Source: a virus
IMG/VR virus record: IMGVR_UViG_3300023301_000098
Coordinates: 1 to 24,303 of that record
Direction: 5' to 3' (one strand)
Length of the DNA: 24,303 nucleotides
Shown one piece after another: positions 13,159-22,498 of the stretch. The notes below the pieces were generated by a model. It had not been told where the DNA came from and did not search any database. It was given only the letters and a program-made list of their open reading frames with translations. Position 1 is the first letter of the stretch. Each line of letters opens with the position of its first letter. The translations under genes and the position numbers were made by a program.

Positions 13159-15033
13159 TTATGCAAAATACAAGGCCGCCCGGCAGCCAACGTAGCTGCT
13201 GCTGTGAGACCGAGAGTTGTTGCAGTTGACAAACCAGACGCCCGCGCGCGAGCTGTAGTACCAGTAGCCGCCCAGAATCGGGCACATGTCTTCTACTCTG
13301 TTATCATAAAATCGGTCGTTGCCGAAATCATTGGTGCCACCTGCGCTGCCAAGCAATGGGATGCCTGCGCATGACGCAAGCCAAGCCGCACCGGTGAATT
13401 CACTAGAAAATACTTGCTTGGTGGTCGATCCGACATAAAAACTTCGCTGTTCGCCTGTCAATTCGCCATAGCTTACGCCCAACGACTCATAGTTTTTAAC
13501 CATGCTAGGCATGCCCCACGCATCATCGTCGAGGGTTTTACCGCTGGTTAATGCAGCGGCTTTAGCAGATGGCTTTAAAACGTAGAAATCACCATCGGTT
13601 TGGGTTAAGCCTAAGCATATTTCATACATGTTGCCGTTTAAGTCAGCGACCCCGCTTGACTGTCCATTATGTGTGGTTTTGGCGAATGGCTGGGCTGAAC
13701 CGGTCTTACCTGCGTTTGAGTAACCGGTCGCATCATATAATACACTGGTGTCGTTAACATCACGCAAAGCATTGTTATTGCAGCCTTTTGGAAAGTTGTT
13801 GACGCCCGCCGCATCATACCAAGCGCACGCAGCTGAGCTAGTTGCTGCTTGTGCATGAGCCATACTTAGTAGTGAGAGTGCGCGTTGAATAAACACGGTT
13901 GTCGGGAAAAAATCAGCACCACGGGTTTTTGCCGAGTCAATAGCACTTGCATAGTTATTCCCTGGCGATCCCGTCAAACCGCTGAATGGGTTGTTAGCAC
14001 CGCTTGATGAAAGTGGATTGCCATTCTTGATTGACGATGCGGTGCCGTTGTTATTACTGCACTGATATTTGTCTACAAAAAAACCGTCTTTTAGTTTACC
14101 GTCGTCATAAAAGGCACGGTGTACAGCATAGCCTGCAGCGTTTGCGGCGGCAACATCTACAAAGTCGTTCATTGACTTTACGTCGCACGCATTAGGACCA
14201 TAGTCAGCAAATCGTGGACTGTCTGCATGGCCCCAGCGGTAGTAAAACATCGGCACATAGCACATCACTGAGCCATCACTGTATTGATAATTACCCCAGT
14301 TTTGGTGGCCTTTTATAGCCGTGCCTTGCATTTGCGACATGCCGGGTGGTAGATCGTTAGTAACCCCGACGCCAAAGCTGATTGCGCCAGGCTCTCCAAT
14401 GTCATTGAATGCAGGTGTAACTGTGTCAGTAAATAGTTTTTGTGATACTGCTTGAGTAGTTGATTGCCCGAAAGTATTTGCTAGTTGTACAGCGGGACCT
14501 ACCTCTCCTTTGTCGCCTCGTGGCAAAGTTAAAGCAATAGCGCGGTTTTCGGGTGTACCGGTCAACGCAACACTGGCTGTAGAACCTGCTGCGCCTGTAA
14601 TAACGGTTACGCCTGTAATAGTTCCTGATGCGCCTTTGTCGCCGCGAGGGATACCTAGCGCTATTGTGCGGTTGCCTGGTGTGCCGCCCATAGTTGCAGT
14701 AGAAGCGGTGCCGGGGCTGAGCGTGCTTGCTGCAATACTGCTGATCACTGCCGCAGTGCCCGTATCGCCCTTGTATGCTTTCGACGCCAGTGCGTCACTT
14801 ATCGCTTGGGTAACTGTCTTTGTCTGTATACCATTTACAGTGACTGAGCCTGACTGTTGACTATAAACAAGCTCTAAGCCGTGAAAATAATCCAAATAGT
14901 ATGCAAGTGGCTGGGTAGGGGCCGCAAGGCGTCTGGTAACCATTTCGTTTGCTGGTAGATGAGCAAAGTCATCAATCGTTTTTAAATCTAAAGATCCGTC
15001 AGTTAAATCTTGCAGCGTAATTGGCATTTCCAC
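13159..15033 (-). CDS. DGR target: variable tail protein with C-type-lectin-like end
   Basis: This 624-residue tail protein has its diversified part at the C-terminus. The N-terminus (PITLQDLTDGSLDLKTIDDF, LPANEMVTRRLAAPTQPLAY) is a typical phage tail-fibre attachment region. Residues about 87-180 hold two collagen-like/repeat units ending IPRGDKG and LPRGDKG. Residues ~215-624 resemble the formylglycine-generating-enzyme/CLec fold used by DGR targets (GDGSVMCYVPMFYYRW-type region, DLNGNMYEICLGL, and the final GGYWYYSSRAGVWF). The start codon is GTG at 15033, 6 bases after AGGAG; ATG at 15027 is possible. It lies directly after the tail tip gene, so it probably binds the host receptor. Confidence 0.93.
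   Translation of the reverse strand: MEMPITLQDLTDGSLDLKTIDDFAHLPANEMVTRRLAAPTQPLAYYLDYFHGLELVYSQQSGSVTVNGIQTKTVTQAISDALASKAYKGDTGTAAVISSIAASTLSPGTASTATMGGTPGNRTIALGIPRGDKGASGTITGVTVITGAAGSTASVALTGTPENRAIALTLPRGDKGEVGPAVQLANTFGQSTTQAVSQKLFTDTVTPAFNDIGEPGAISFGVGVTNDLPPGMSQMQGTAIKGHQNWGNYQYSDGSVMCYVPMFYYRWGHADSPRFADYGPNACDVKSMNDFVDVAAANAAGYAVHRAFYDDGKLKDGFFVDKYQCSNNNGTASSIKNGNPLSSSGANNPFSGLTGSPGNNYASAIDSAKTRGADFFPTTVFIQRALSLLSMAHAQAATSSAACAWYDAAGVNNFPKGCNNNALRDVNDTSVLYDATGYSNAGKTGSAQPFAKTTHNGQSSGVADLNGNMYEICLGLTQTDGDFYVLKPSAKAAALTSGKTLDDDAWGMPSMVKNYESLGVSYGELTGEQRSFYVGSTTKQVFSSEFTGAAWLASCAGIPLLGSAGGTNDFGNDRFYDNRVEDMCPILGGYWYYSSRAGVWFVNCNNSRSHSSSYVGCRAALYFA
13173..13288 (-). repeat. DGR variable repeat (VR) at the 3' end of the target gene
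   Basis: This is the copy of the TR that has been diversified. Target residues encoded are about 583-621 (from MCPILGG to the end). Compared with TR, Asn is replaced at 590, 592, 593, 614 (Tyr), 596 (Arg, both first bases changed), 610 (His), and 612, 613 (Ser); all are AAC codons whose A bases changed while the C stayed. AAC at 603, 605 and 606 is unchanged. The 3' end of the repeat, next to the stop codon, is G/C-rich and A-poor (TGCCGGGCGG on the minus strand), as expected of the site where copying starts. Confidence 0.96.
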
Positions 15034-15046
15034 ATTACTCTCCTTT

Positions 15047-17992
15047 TTAAGTGTCTAAGCGCACGTTGTTTTTAATAAAGTCGCGGTCGTTTTGGTAGTA
15101 TTTGTCGGTGTAATTTACGCAAGTTAAGCGATGAGTGAATGGGTTATCGCCAGGCTCTTTTGCTGTGACTAGGTAGCTGTCTTTGTTAGAGTTGAGCGCA
15201 TCGCCGGGCACAAATTGATAGGTTGATCTTACTGCGTCTGAATTTGATAGACTCAGCGACTGGGAGGGGGGCCTAAATAACACAACTTCCGTGTCTTTAT
15301 TGCCGCTATTTTGATAACAAATTATACGCTCGACGGTGGCGGCTTCAGTTTGTATAAATATTGTGCCATTGCCGCTGGTGCCAAAATCCACGGGGTCACT
15401 TAGTGTTAGTAAGGTTTCGTTATTACTATCTAAATGCATAGACATAACAACGCCTTGCTGGGTATCGGCGCGGGTTTGGTTAGCTACACTAATGCGGTTG
15501 GTTGGTATCACGATAGCGGATTCATCTGCACCAGTGAAAGCGCAAGTGCTATAGCTCAGCATGTCTTTGTGATAAGCGCGCATCATTTGCATGTGTGCTT
15601 GGACATTATTTCGCACGCCCACAAGCTCTATTTTTTGCGGATTAACACCGCCAGCGCTGGGGTACGACAATGTTACTTTTGCATCGTCCTTTGGATCTGT
15701 ATATGTGACCTCAACACCATCATATTCAGCTCGCGCGCCAAACGACTCAGCATATTCAAAGCTGTCAGGCGTGATGTTGTGACTGTTAAAAGTGACAACA
15801 GAGCTTGGCTCTGCGCGCTCAAAGTGCAGATGTATTTTATTGTTAATACGATAAGCGGTAAAAAACCCAGCGCTTGCGACAGTCTGTATCATCTCTTCGG
15901 TCGATATATCGACGTTATCAAATGTGCCGCAAAACTTCGCGCATAGATCAGTGCCAAAATAAGCGATTTGAGCATCAACTTCGTCGGTTATTTGCGTCAT
16001 GTTTAAATCAGCGCTGGTTAATCCGCCTGTTGTTTCGCCAGTTGCGATGTGGTAGATAATATCGTCGATTCGGTTTGATGGGCGTAGAATTTGGTTCTCT
16101 AGTTTTTCGGTAGGTATTCCTGGTGCAAAATAATAAGCGGCACCGCGCTTGTTTTGGCTCGCACTAGGCAAAAATGGGAAATCCGGTAGCTGCGGTACAC
16201 TAACTTCTTGGTTTGTATTTTCTACTGGGTAGCATGTAGTCTCAAACAGTCCTTCATACGTTTTCAGTAAAATAACACCTTGATTCGCTCCTTTAAAATC
16301 TACCGACTCTGTTAAGAGTAAATTATTTCTGCTGTCGCCAGATTTACCCAAAACATAACCTTGCCATACGCTTAAGTCTTTGATGCGTCGCTGCGCTAAC
16401 AATGTCAGCTTACGCTCTTTTAAAGACGTGGCACCTCCGGTTGCTTTTGTTTTGGTTTTAACTAAGGTGGCATTGACGTTGTGCGCAAAGGGGCTATTTT
16501 GTGCTTTTATAGCGCTATACAAATCAACAAACTTTACTTCATCTGCAACATATTGTTTGCCAAGTTTTTGTCGCCGACTATCGCGCCTCACTCGTATTCT
16601 GCTGCCTCCTGGATTTTTAAATAAACCGATAGTTTGAGTTAGTGCAGCAGTTTGGCGGGCTTCTTCTGAGCTTGTAAAAGTATAAGCGGTGCCTTGGGCG
16701 TTTAGCTTAGCGGTTCTGCCAGAAATAAAAAAACGATAATCAAACTTAGCTACGTTAGCACCAGGATAGGGCTGTGAGTTGCTATCCAACCCTTGTACTT
16801 CGACAATAAGCGCGATATCAAAAGCGGCAAATTTGTCGCCATCAAGATGCGTTGTATATATACCTTGCGGGGCGACAAAATTAATAATCGCGATATCAAG
16901 ATCGTTTTCTGTGATGTAGTGCCAACCCTGCCATAATGGGCGACTTTCTGTGCTGAGCACAGCGCTTGCATTATTCGTCTGAGTATCATTCGCGGATAAC
17001 GTTGCCCACGCCGTGTTGACGAGTTCAGGGCTATTTAAAGTGAGCTGAGTGCTTGATGAAGATGTGATCGTATAAAATCCAGATAAGTTATACACCATGC
17101 TACTTGGTGAGTATATTGAGTCTGCATCTTCTACTTGTAGGGTTTCTCCGACTGTAAAAATAGAGGTATCAAACCCTGTGCCGCTGGTAATTTTCACAAT
17201 ATTTGGCGGCTCAAATACGACATTATTATTGCAAATCAAATAGTTCTCGGGTACTGCTAGAACTTGTCCGTTTACCGATGAGTAGCGGCGCGTTAAGTAA
17301 CTATCATATTGCTGCTCAGCGGCCGTGAGCGAGTTACCAAACTCTAGTGTCGGCAATTGAGTGTGCGCGTTAACACCAGGGTTATAAGTCCTGACGTTAG
17401 CGCCTCCTATCAATCCGATTGCAGTAGTCTCATCTTTTGCAGCAGTAATATCGTAATAACCTTCTCCGATGCACATATCGCTATATTCTATTTGCTCATG
17501 ATTAATGTACACGCTATAAGTTTGTGCAGTGAGGTCTGGCACTGCCCAAACGTCGCCAAATATCGCTGGCACACGACCACCGAGCCGTGGCCGGTTAGTA
17601 CGTTGCGATAGTGCGTTATTAGGACTCGGCGGCGCGGATGGTGAACCTGCACCCGGCACTGTTGGCATCGGCATTAAAAAAGCTACTGCGACTGAAACGA
17701 CAATGCTAATAGCAATATAAACAGCGGTTATAGGGTCGCCTGGGTAGGTGACAATGTAGATTGTACCGCCCTGTGCATTTAACGCTGCAATATCCTCAGA
17801 ATTAATTGGGGTGACATCGTTATAAGTATCCCAGGTGTTTTGATACCAATTAGTGTTTTTTGGTGGACCATTCGGGTATACGTCGCTGACCATATCAAAC
17901 AAATCTGAGCCTAGGCGCGTGTGGGTTGGGATGTCTGTTTGCACATAGTCGAGCGGGTCATCGACGATAATTAATTTAATATTAGATTGCAT
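15047..17992 (-). CDS. Tail tip/host specificity protein (TipJ/J-like)
   Basis: This 981-residue protein is a tail tip attachment protein. After ~90 residues there is a hydrophobic segment (AVYIAISIVVSVAVAFLMPM, about 89-108) and a Pro/Ser-rich link (SAPPSPNNALSQRTNRPRLG), then GGRVPAIFGDVWAVPDL, the opening typical of TipJ-type proteins. The rest has repeated beta-sandwich-like stretches and ATVERIICYQ-like sections. It should form the tail hub and tip with the downstream DGR target attached, and it may contact the host. It overlaps the peptidase gene by 11 bases. Length agrees with the family. The receptor-binding role is shared with, or passed to, the variable protein. Confidence 0.85.
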   Translation of the reverse strand: MQSNIKLIIVDDPLDYVQTDIPTHTRLGSDLFDMVSDVYPNGPPKNTNWYQNTWDTYNDVTPINSEDIAALNAQGGTIYIVTYPGDPITAVYIAISIVVSVAVAFLMPMPTVPGAGSPSAPPSPNNALSQRTNRPRLGGRVPAIFGDVWAVPDLTAQTYSVYINHEQIEYSDMCIGEGYYDITAAKDETTAIGLIGGANVRTYNPGVNAHTQLPTLEFGNSLTAAEQQYDSYLTRRYSSVNGQVLAVPENYLICNNNVVFEPPNIVKITSGTGFDTSIFTVGETLQVEDADSIYSPSSMVYNLSGFYTITSSSSTQLTLNSPELVNTAWATLSANDTQTNNASAVLSTESRPLWQGWHYITENDLDIAIINFVAPQGIYTTHLDGDKFAAFDIALIVEVQGLDSNSQPYPGANVAKFDYRFFISGRTAKLNAQGTAYTFTSSEEARQTAALTQTIGLFKNPGGSRIRVRRDSRRQKLGKQYVADEVKFVDLYSAIKAQNSPFAHNVNATLVKTKTKATGGATSLKERKLTLLAQRRIKDLSVWQGYVLGKSGDSRNNLLLTESVDFKGANQGVILLKTYEGLFETTCYPVENTNQEVSVPQLPDFPFLPSASQNKRGAAYYFAPGIPTEKLENQILRPSNRIDDIIYHIATGETTGGLTSADLNMTQITDEVDAQIAYFGTDLCAKFCGTFDNVDISTEEMIQTVASAGFFTAYRINNKIHLHFERAEPSSVVTFNSHNITPDSFEYAESFGARAEYDGVEVTYTDPKDDAKVTLSYPSAGGVNPQKIELVGVRNNVQAHMQMMRAYHKDMLSYSTCAFTGADESAIVIPTNRISVANQTRADTQQGVVMSMHLDSNNETLLTLSDPVDFGTSGNGTIFIQTEAATVERIICYQNSGNKDTEVVLFRPPSQSLSLSNSDAVRSTYQFVPGDALNSNKDSYLVTAKEPGDNPFTHRLTCVNYTDKYYQNDRDFIKNNVRLDT

Positions 17993-18335
17993 AGTATTTT
18001 ATGTATCCGTGTCTAATTTCTGCGATATGCGGTGCCATACTTTGCACGCCCGACTCAGTGATGTGGATTATTTTGTTTTTATGGTAGATGCCAGCATGCA
18101 TCGCGTCGCCATGCATTATTGCCAGGCAAGGTGCGTTTGGCAGGATTAAGCGTTCGAAGCGTTTTAACTTTGCGATGTCTATTTTTCGATGAGCACGACC
18201 AGTTAATAAGCCGCTGACATAAACGGACATATCATCACCCGTCAAGTCGTGATAAATATCTACAGCAAAGTGTAGGCAGTTATAATCAGTATCGTGATAG
18301 TGTTTATCGTCGTATTTCGACAAGTCTAAAATCAT
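17982..18335 (-). CDS. NlpC/P60-like tail assembly peptidase
   Basis: This 117-residue protein has the catalytic layout of small phage NlpC/P60-like tail proteins: a Cys in DTDYNCLHFAVDIYHDL (about 16-32), a His in DAMHAGIYHKNKI (about 77-89) and a further His in IIHITESGVQS. The segment 'GDAMHAGIYHKN' is a strong family marker. It may cut peptidoglycan during DNA entry or assist tail tip assembly. It is coupled to the DUF1833 gene by ATGA overlap and to the tip gene by an 11-base overlap, the standard order in this module. Confidence 0.82.
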   Translation of the reverse strand: MILDLSKYDDKHYHDTDYNCLHFAVDIYHDLTGDDMSVYVSGLLTGRAHRKIDIAKLKRFERLILPNAPCLAIMHGDAMHAGIYHKNKIIHITESGVQSMAPHIAEIRHGYIKYYAI

Positions 18336-18838
18336 AGCAAGCCGCGCAATGATGGGAAGTCTTTTAGCGTATAAACAATCCCCGTCGCCAGCTTGTTAAG
18401 GTCGCGGGCCTTACAGACAAATACCGCGCCGCGCTTTTGTGGTTGATTGTCTGTGATTTCAAGATCTAAAACGCTCATGCTTGGCTTGGTCAAGTCGTCA
18501 GATAAATACACACGGTAGTTGACCGTTGGTCGTATATTTGGGTATTGCCCATTTCGTAAGCGGTCAATCTCTTTCGGCATAACCTCGCCGACATCACCAA
18601 TGCCGATAGTAAATCCTTGCTCTAAGTCGCTTGCTGATCTAGATGCGCGAATATCAATCGGCAAGTATTCATAATCAAGCCAATACCCCACCTCATTTTT
18701 TGCGCGAATGCCTTGCATGGCATTGCGTGTAAATCGATAATTTTTAGTAAATGAAGGGTGTTTGATTTCTATACATTCAATTCGTACTTGGCCCCGCGTT
18801 CCTTTTAGCCAGTAATTAATTTCATCGGCCGTGGTCAT
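18332..18838 (-). CDS. DUF1833 phage tail protein
   Basis: This 168-residue protein matches the DUF1833 family of tail proteins encoded before the peptidase and tip genes. Support comes from the family-like stretches YRFTRNAMQGIRAKNEVGYW, PIDIRASRSASDLEQGFTI, GIGDVGEVMPKEIDRL and MSVLDLEITDNQP. It probably forms part of the distal tail complex. Ribosome site GGAGGCG at 18840-18846. It follows the minor tail protein with a 13-base gap. Confidence 0.85.
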   Translation of the reverse strand: MTTADEINYWLKGTRGQVRIECIEIKHPSFTKNYRFTRNAMQGIRAKNEVGYWLDYEYLPIDIRASRSASDLEQGFTIGIGDVGEVMPKEIDRLRNGQYPNIRPTVNYRVYLSDDLTKPSMSVLDLEITDNQPQKRGAVFVCKARDLNKLATGIVYTLKDFPSLRGLL

Positions 18839-18851
18839 ATCGCCTCCTTTA

Positions 18852-19319
18852 TTATGGCAGCTGGAAGTTAGCCAGATTTTCGAGTAATTTAAACCAGATA
18901 CTGGGTTTGCCGCCGGTCATGTCGTAAGCCTGTATGTTTCGAGAGTCTGCCGTTGAATCAACGGGCATTGGTAAAGCTTCCAGTGTGAGCTGCGCTGTAA
19001 AAGTCTGATCGCCATTGGTGGTTACTGGGATGCCGTCATCATCTAGGCATTGGCATTGATACCAACGGTGCTCAGTGTCATCTAATAGTAGGTACGCCAA
19101 GAACGGTTTTGCTTCGTACTTGCGTAAAAAAGCGGTTAAGTACTGCCACATGAGCGGTGTGCATTTATAAGTTGCGTTGAGTCGGTGCGGAGTGCCAATG
19201 CGATCCAAGCGCTGTCGTGATCGGCCTGATTTAGTATTGGTGCTGACAGTATTGCGACCCAACGTAAACCCGTAACCCTCGCGGAACGGCTTTAGCATGA
19301 ACCTAGGCAAATCAGTCAT
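18852..19319 (-). CDS. Minor tail protein
   Basis: This 155-residue protein, with no membrane segment, resembles the minor tail (M-like/distal tail) protein of siphoviruses by position between tape measure and DUF1833 proteins. A typical beta-rich end is 'FTAQLTLEALPMP'. The segment 'YEAKPFLAYLLLDDTEHRWY' reads like the conserved core of that group. It starts 2 bases after the tape measure stop. The family call rests on neighbourhood more than motif. Confidence 0.7.
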   Translation of the reverse strand: MTDLPRFMLKPFREGYGFTLGRNTVSTNTKSGRSRQRLDRIGTPHRLNATYKCTPLMWQYLTAFLRKYEAKPFLAYLLLDDTEHRWYQCQCLDDDGIPVTTNGDQTFTAQLTLEALPMPVDSTADSRNIQAYDMTGGKPSIWFKLLENLANFQLP

Positions 19320-19321
19320 AA

Positions 19322-22300
19322 TTAAAGATCCCTCTGCATGTGATAGTTTTGTTTTAGCGATTTATTGAAGGGTGACGATGGCGTGCTTACTTGCTGCGAC
19401 ATGGCTTGCGGCAAGCGTTGACTCAAACGCTTGTCAATACGCATGTCTATATCACCGTCGCTATTTACATTGGTGGTAACATCAACAGCAGCGTTATTAG
19501 TGACGTTAACAGTTACCTTGCTTGCGGTGGTTTTATTGTCTTTGTTATTTAAAAAATCGCTGAGCTTGCGGTTATCGTCAGGCTTAACAACGCGCTCACC
19601 TTCGTCAAGAAAGTAAGTGCCTTCTTTTGGAATATAATCAGCGCCATCATGTGCTTGGCCTTGGACCGGATTACGAACTGCTTGAATGTTGCCAATGATG
19701 CCCGCCACGTTGGTTGCGACAGTGACCATCGCACCTAAGTTTGCCGGAAACGGCAGCGAGGCGGCAGCCGATGACAGTGCAGTCTGGATGTTCATGATAG
19801 ACCTGGCGATAGCGATGCCTTTTTCTACAGCGAACATCACTTTAAAGGCGGCTGACTGTTCACCCATCGTGGCTTTTGCAATAGACGATAAGCTGCCAGC
19901 GATATCTTGAGCGTTGCCGATTGCGAGCTGATTTGATGCGGTTTCATATTCTGTTTTGGCAGCAAGCTTGGCTTGCTGGGCCTCTGCTTCAACGATCACT
20001 TCAGCATCGAGTGCCGCCTTTGTCGTCTCTAAGCGTTTTTTATATTTTTGCTCAAGTGCATAGTTTTCGCTATAACCGCCCATGTCCGCTTGTTGCGCAT
20101 TAAATCCATCGCGGGCGTTGGATTGTAAGTTATTGGTGTCTTGTGTTTGAGCACCGGCCAGTGCATTGCGTAGCCCCGACTTTTGGCGTGGGTTAATATC
20201 AGTGCGGCGGTCAAGCTCAGTGCGCTGATTCTTATAGGACTGACGTAATATATCAAGCTGGGTTTTGCCGATATTGGCCAGTTGCTGCAACTCCCGCTCA
20301 TGGGCAAAACGTAGTTCGGCAAGGGCAGATTGCTCAGCCATATTTAACGATTTTATCTTTGCGGTGCGTAGCGCTTTGTCCATGTTGATGGTTGATGATA
20401 TTTCGCGGCGCTCAAGCGCATACTGATTGGTGATGCGCTCAGATTCAGTTTGGTCGATTTGGTTTGCAAACTGCATTTTCTGATCATGATTGAGGGTTAA
20501 CTGCGCCGACTTAATATTTGCCCGGTCTATCGCGTCAGCAATAAAAGTGTCACGCTCATCATCACTAAACTCGCTTGCGCTAATCTTCAGAATGTCATTT
20601 TTTAGTTTGGTTTCGATTTGGGTGGCTTCGTCTGCATAATCTCTGCGGATGGCGGCGCGTTGGTGTGATTGTTGCTCTAGTAAACGCGTTTGTTCTGCCA
20701 TATGCTGCTTAATTATTTGGTCAGCTTGCCCGGTTGATTGGGTATAAGTGTTGCTTTCGGTGCCGGACGCGCCGCCTTTGATGGATTTTGAGGCAGGCAT
20801 CTGATGTAATATGCTAAATTTAACCCCATCCGCAAAGTTAACATCTGATACATAGCCACCGCCTTTTTCGTCATACCATGTTTTTACGTCTGTTACTGCG
20901 ACTTTGGTAGTGATTTTTGTGCCCATTGGGGTCGCATAGTCAGTGCCTAAATGATATTTTGATGCGCCAGGTATGCCAGTGTTTCGTGGACCAAAGCCGC
21001 TGGTTTTCTCGTAGTTAGTGACAGCCTTGCCATCCGCTTGAAACCGCGAAAGATGTTCTGGCCGTACTTCTTTACCGTACAAATCAGAACCGCGTGCATA
21101 TCTAAAATCGACATGCGCTTTGCCAACGCCTGAATCGCCCGTGATAGCGACAAGCCGAGCTTGTGCTTCTATTGCCTTGCCAGATGCTTTTGCGGCTGAT
21201 TCGGCGGCGGCGGCATTGTTTTTTTGCTGGGTGCCGGTAAGCCCTAGCGTATTGTTTAGCGTGTCTTGTGCTGAATTTAACTTGACCACCTCCGCTACGG
21301 TGCCTGAATAAACACCCGTTCCCAGGCTATCGATGAACGCCATTTTATCTGCGTAGTTATCTAGCGACGCTATGATATCTTCTTCAGCTATTTTTGCCAC
21401 TTCATCCGCTGTTGTAAAGTTTTTAGCAAGCTTCAACGTCATGACAACTGCGTTATCATTTAAGTTTATACCTTGCATCAAGGTCGATATCGTAGCAGCG
21501 ACGCCGCCAATCGTACTTCCCACTGCGTCAAACACAGCCGTCACACCTATCCCTACTTTTGCCAATCCTTTTAGCCCTGATGCTAAATCTTCCCCAGCGG
21601 CACGCGCCAGGTTTGAGGCGTTTGCATCGTCAACTAGCGCACCAGAAAGGTCGGATAATACCGGTAATATGCCCTTCGTTAATTGTATTTTAGCGCCATC
21701 ATAAGATAGCGCCATCAAGTCATTTGCGGCTCTTAGCTCTTGAGTGGCGCGAATGGTTTCTTCATCCATGACCGCCCCAGCGTTTTCGGCAGCGCTTGCC
21801 CACACATCAAAACCTTTCCCTGCATCGTGTAACAAAGGGATAAGCAGGGATGCATCTGAAGCGATGCCTTCCATATAGAACATCAGCTCAGACTGACTTA
21901 AATTAGCTTCTTGCAGACCGTTATAGTAAAGCTGAAGCGCGTCGGGACCGGATAGTTCGCGGAATTGTTCGGCAGTGTAGCCAACTTGGGGTGCGATGTT
22001 TTCAAAAAAGTCGGCCATTGCACCGCCGCCACTACTTAAAAAGTCGCCGATTTTATCTTGAGTGTCTTTGTATATATCGCCTAGGGTGTCTTGCTCAACG
22101 CCCACCGCTTTGGCTGCGATAGCGAGCTTTTGCATGGACTCAACGCCCGTATTGGATATCCGCGCAAGCTTAACTATTTCAGTGCCAAGCTCTATTTGCT
22201 CTTTAATCAAAACCCCGACAGCTACTGTTCCAGCTGCGGCCATTCCCGCTAAAGCTGCGGCACCAACTTTGCCTAACTTGACGGCGTCAGCCCGCATTGC

Positions 22301-22405
22301 TCCAAACATAGTGGTAGTGCTGTCTTGCGTATCACGCATTTCGCGGCGGTACTGTGCGGTGTTCGCAAACAGTAAGATATCAAGCCGTTGTAATACTTTT
22401 GCCAT
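19322..22405 (-). CDS. Tail tape measure protein with an M23-like insert
   Basis: This 1027-residue protein sets tail length. The start is ATG 22405 (MAKVLQRLDILL) with GGAGTG upstream; an extension to 22441 begins inside a terminator. The N-terminal part has Ala/Gly-rich helices (AALAGMAAAGTVAVGVLI), then long coiled coils (about 560-860 in this numbering) and a hydrophobic Ala-rich region near the end. About residues 440-540 look like an M23 (lysostaphin-type) peptidase: SGFGPRNTGI, HLGTDYATPMGTKI with His ~485 and Asp ~489, and FSILHQM with His ~534. The final HxH zinc motif is not found, so activity is uncertain. The length suggests a tail of about 150 nm by the usual rule of thumb. Confidence 0.9.
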   Translation of the reverse strand: MAKVLQRLDILLFANTAQYRREMRDTQDSTTTMFGAMRADAVKLGKVGAAALAGMAAAGTVAVGVLIKEQIELGTEIVKLARISNTGVESMQKLAIAAKAVGVEQDTLGDIYKDTQDKIGDFLSSGGGAMADFFENIAPQVGYTAEQFRELSGPDALQLYYNGLQEANLSQSELMFYMEGIASDASLLIPLLHDAGKGFDVWASAAENAGAVMDEETIRATQELRAANDLMALSYDGAKIQLTKGILPVLSDLSGALVDDANASNLARAAGEDLASGLKGLAKVGIGVTAVFDAVGSTIGGVAATISTLMQGINLNDNAVVMTLKLAKNFTTADEVAKIAEEDIIASLDNYADKMAFIDSLGTGVYSGTVAEVVKLNSAQDTLNNTLGLTGTQQKNNAAAAESAAKASGKAIEAQARLVAITGDSGVGKAHVDFRYARGSDLYGKEVRPEHLSRFQADGKAVTNYEKTSGFGPRNTGIPGASKYHLGTDYATPMGTKITTKVAVTDVKTWYDEKGGGYVSDVNFADGVKFSILHQMPASKSIKGGASGTESNTYTQSTGQADQIIKQHMAEQTRLLEQQSHQRAAIRRDYADEATQIETKLKNDILKISASEFSDDERDTFIADAIDRANIKSAQLTLNHDQKMQFANQIDQTESERITNQYALERREISSTINMDKALRTAKIKSLNMAEQSALAELRFAHERELQQLANIGKTQLDILRQSYKNQRTELDRRTDINPRQKSGLRNALAGAQTQDTNNLQSNARDGFNAQQADMGGYSENYALEQKYKKRLETTKAALDAEVIVEAEAQQAKLAAKTEYETASNQLAIGNAQDIAGSLSSIAKATMGEQSAAFKVMFAVEKGIAIARSIMNIQTALSSAAASLPFPANLGAMVTVATNVAGIIGNIQAVRNPVQGQAHDGADYIPKEGTYFLDEGERVVKPDDNRKLSDFLNNKDNKTTASKVTVNVTNNAAVDVTTNVNSDGDIDMRIDKRLSQRLPQAMSQQVSTPSSPFNKSLKQNYHMQRDL

Positions 22406-22426
22406 GCCGCACTCCGAATTTTGGGC

Positions 22427-22453
22427 AATAAAAAACCCCATCGGATGACGGGG
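22427..22453 (-). terminator. Terminator after the moron gene, before the tape measure
   Basis: CCCC (22436-22439) pairs with GGGG (22450-22453), extended by TC/GA inside, with a GGAT loop and one mismatch. On the minus strand a T-rich tract follows (22435-22425). It separates the moron from the tape measure gene and would limit transcription unless there is readthrough. Confidence 0.6.
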
Positions 22454-22498
22454 CTTTATACTGCTAAGGCGCTTATTTATTAATGTCGTGCTACTGCT

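Noticed and set aside
13141-13172. Cruciform-type hairpin immediately after the VR
   Set aside because: Such a hairpin is known in some DGRs, but I could not find a convincing inverted repeat here.
14510-14860. 116-codon plus-strand frame
   Set aside because: Antisense to the repeat region of the DGR target; its Val/Pro/Ala-rich composition mirrors the Gly-rich coding strand.
15434-15946. 170-codon plus-strand frame
   Set aside because: Lies antisense within the tail tip gene, which has strong family similarity on the minus strand; no ribosome site or protein-like pattern.
22062-22448. 128-codon plus-strand frame
   Set aside because: Antisense to the N-terminal region of the tape measure gene; Ser/Ala-rich composition is typical of a shadow frame.
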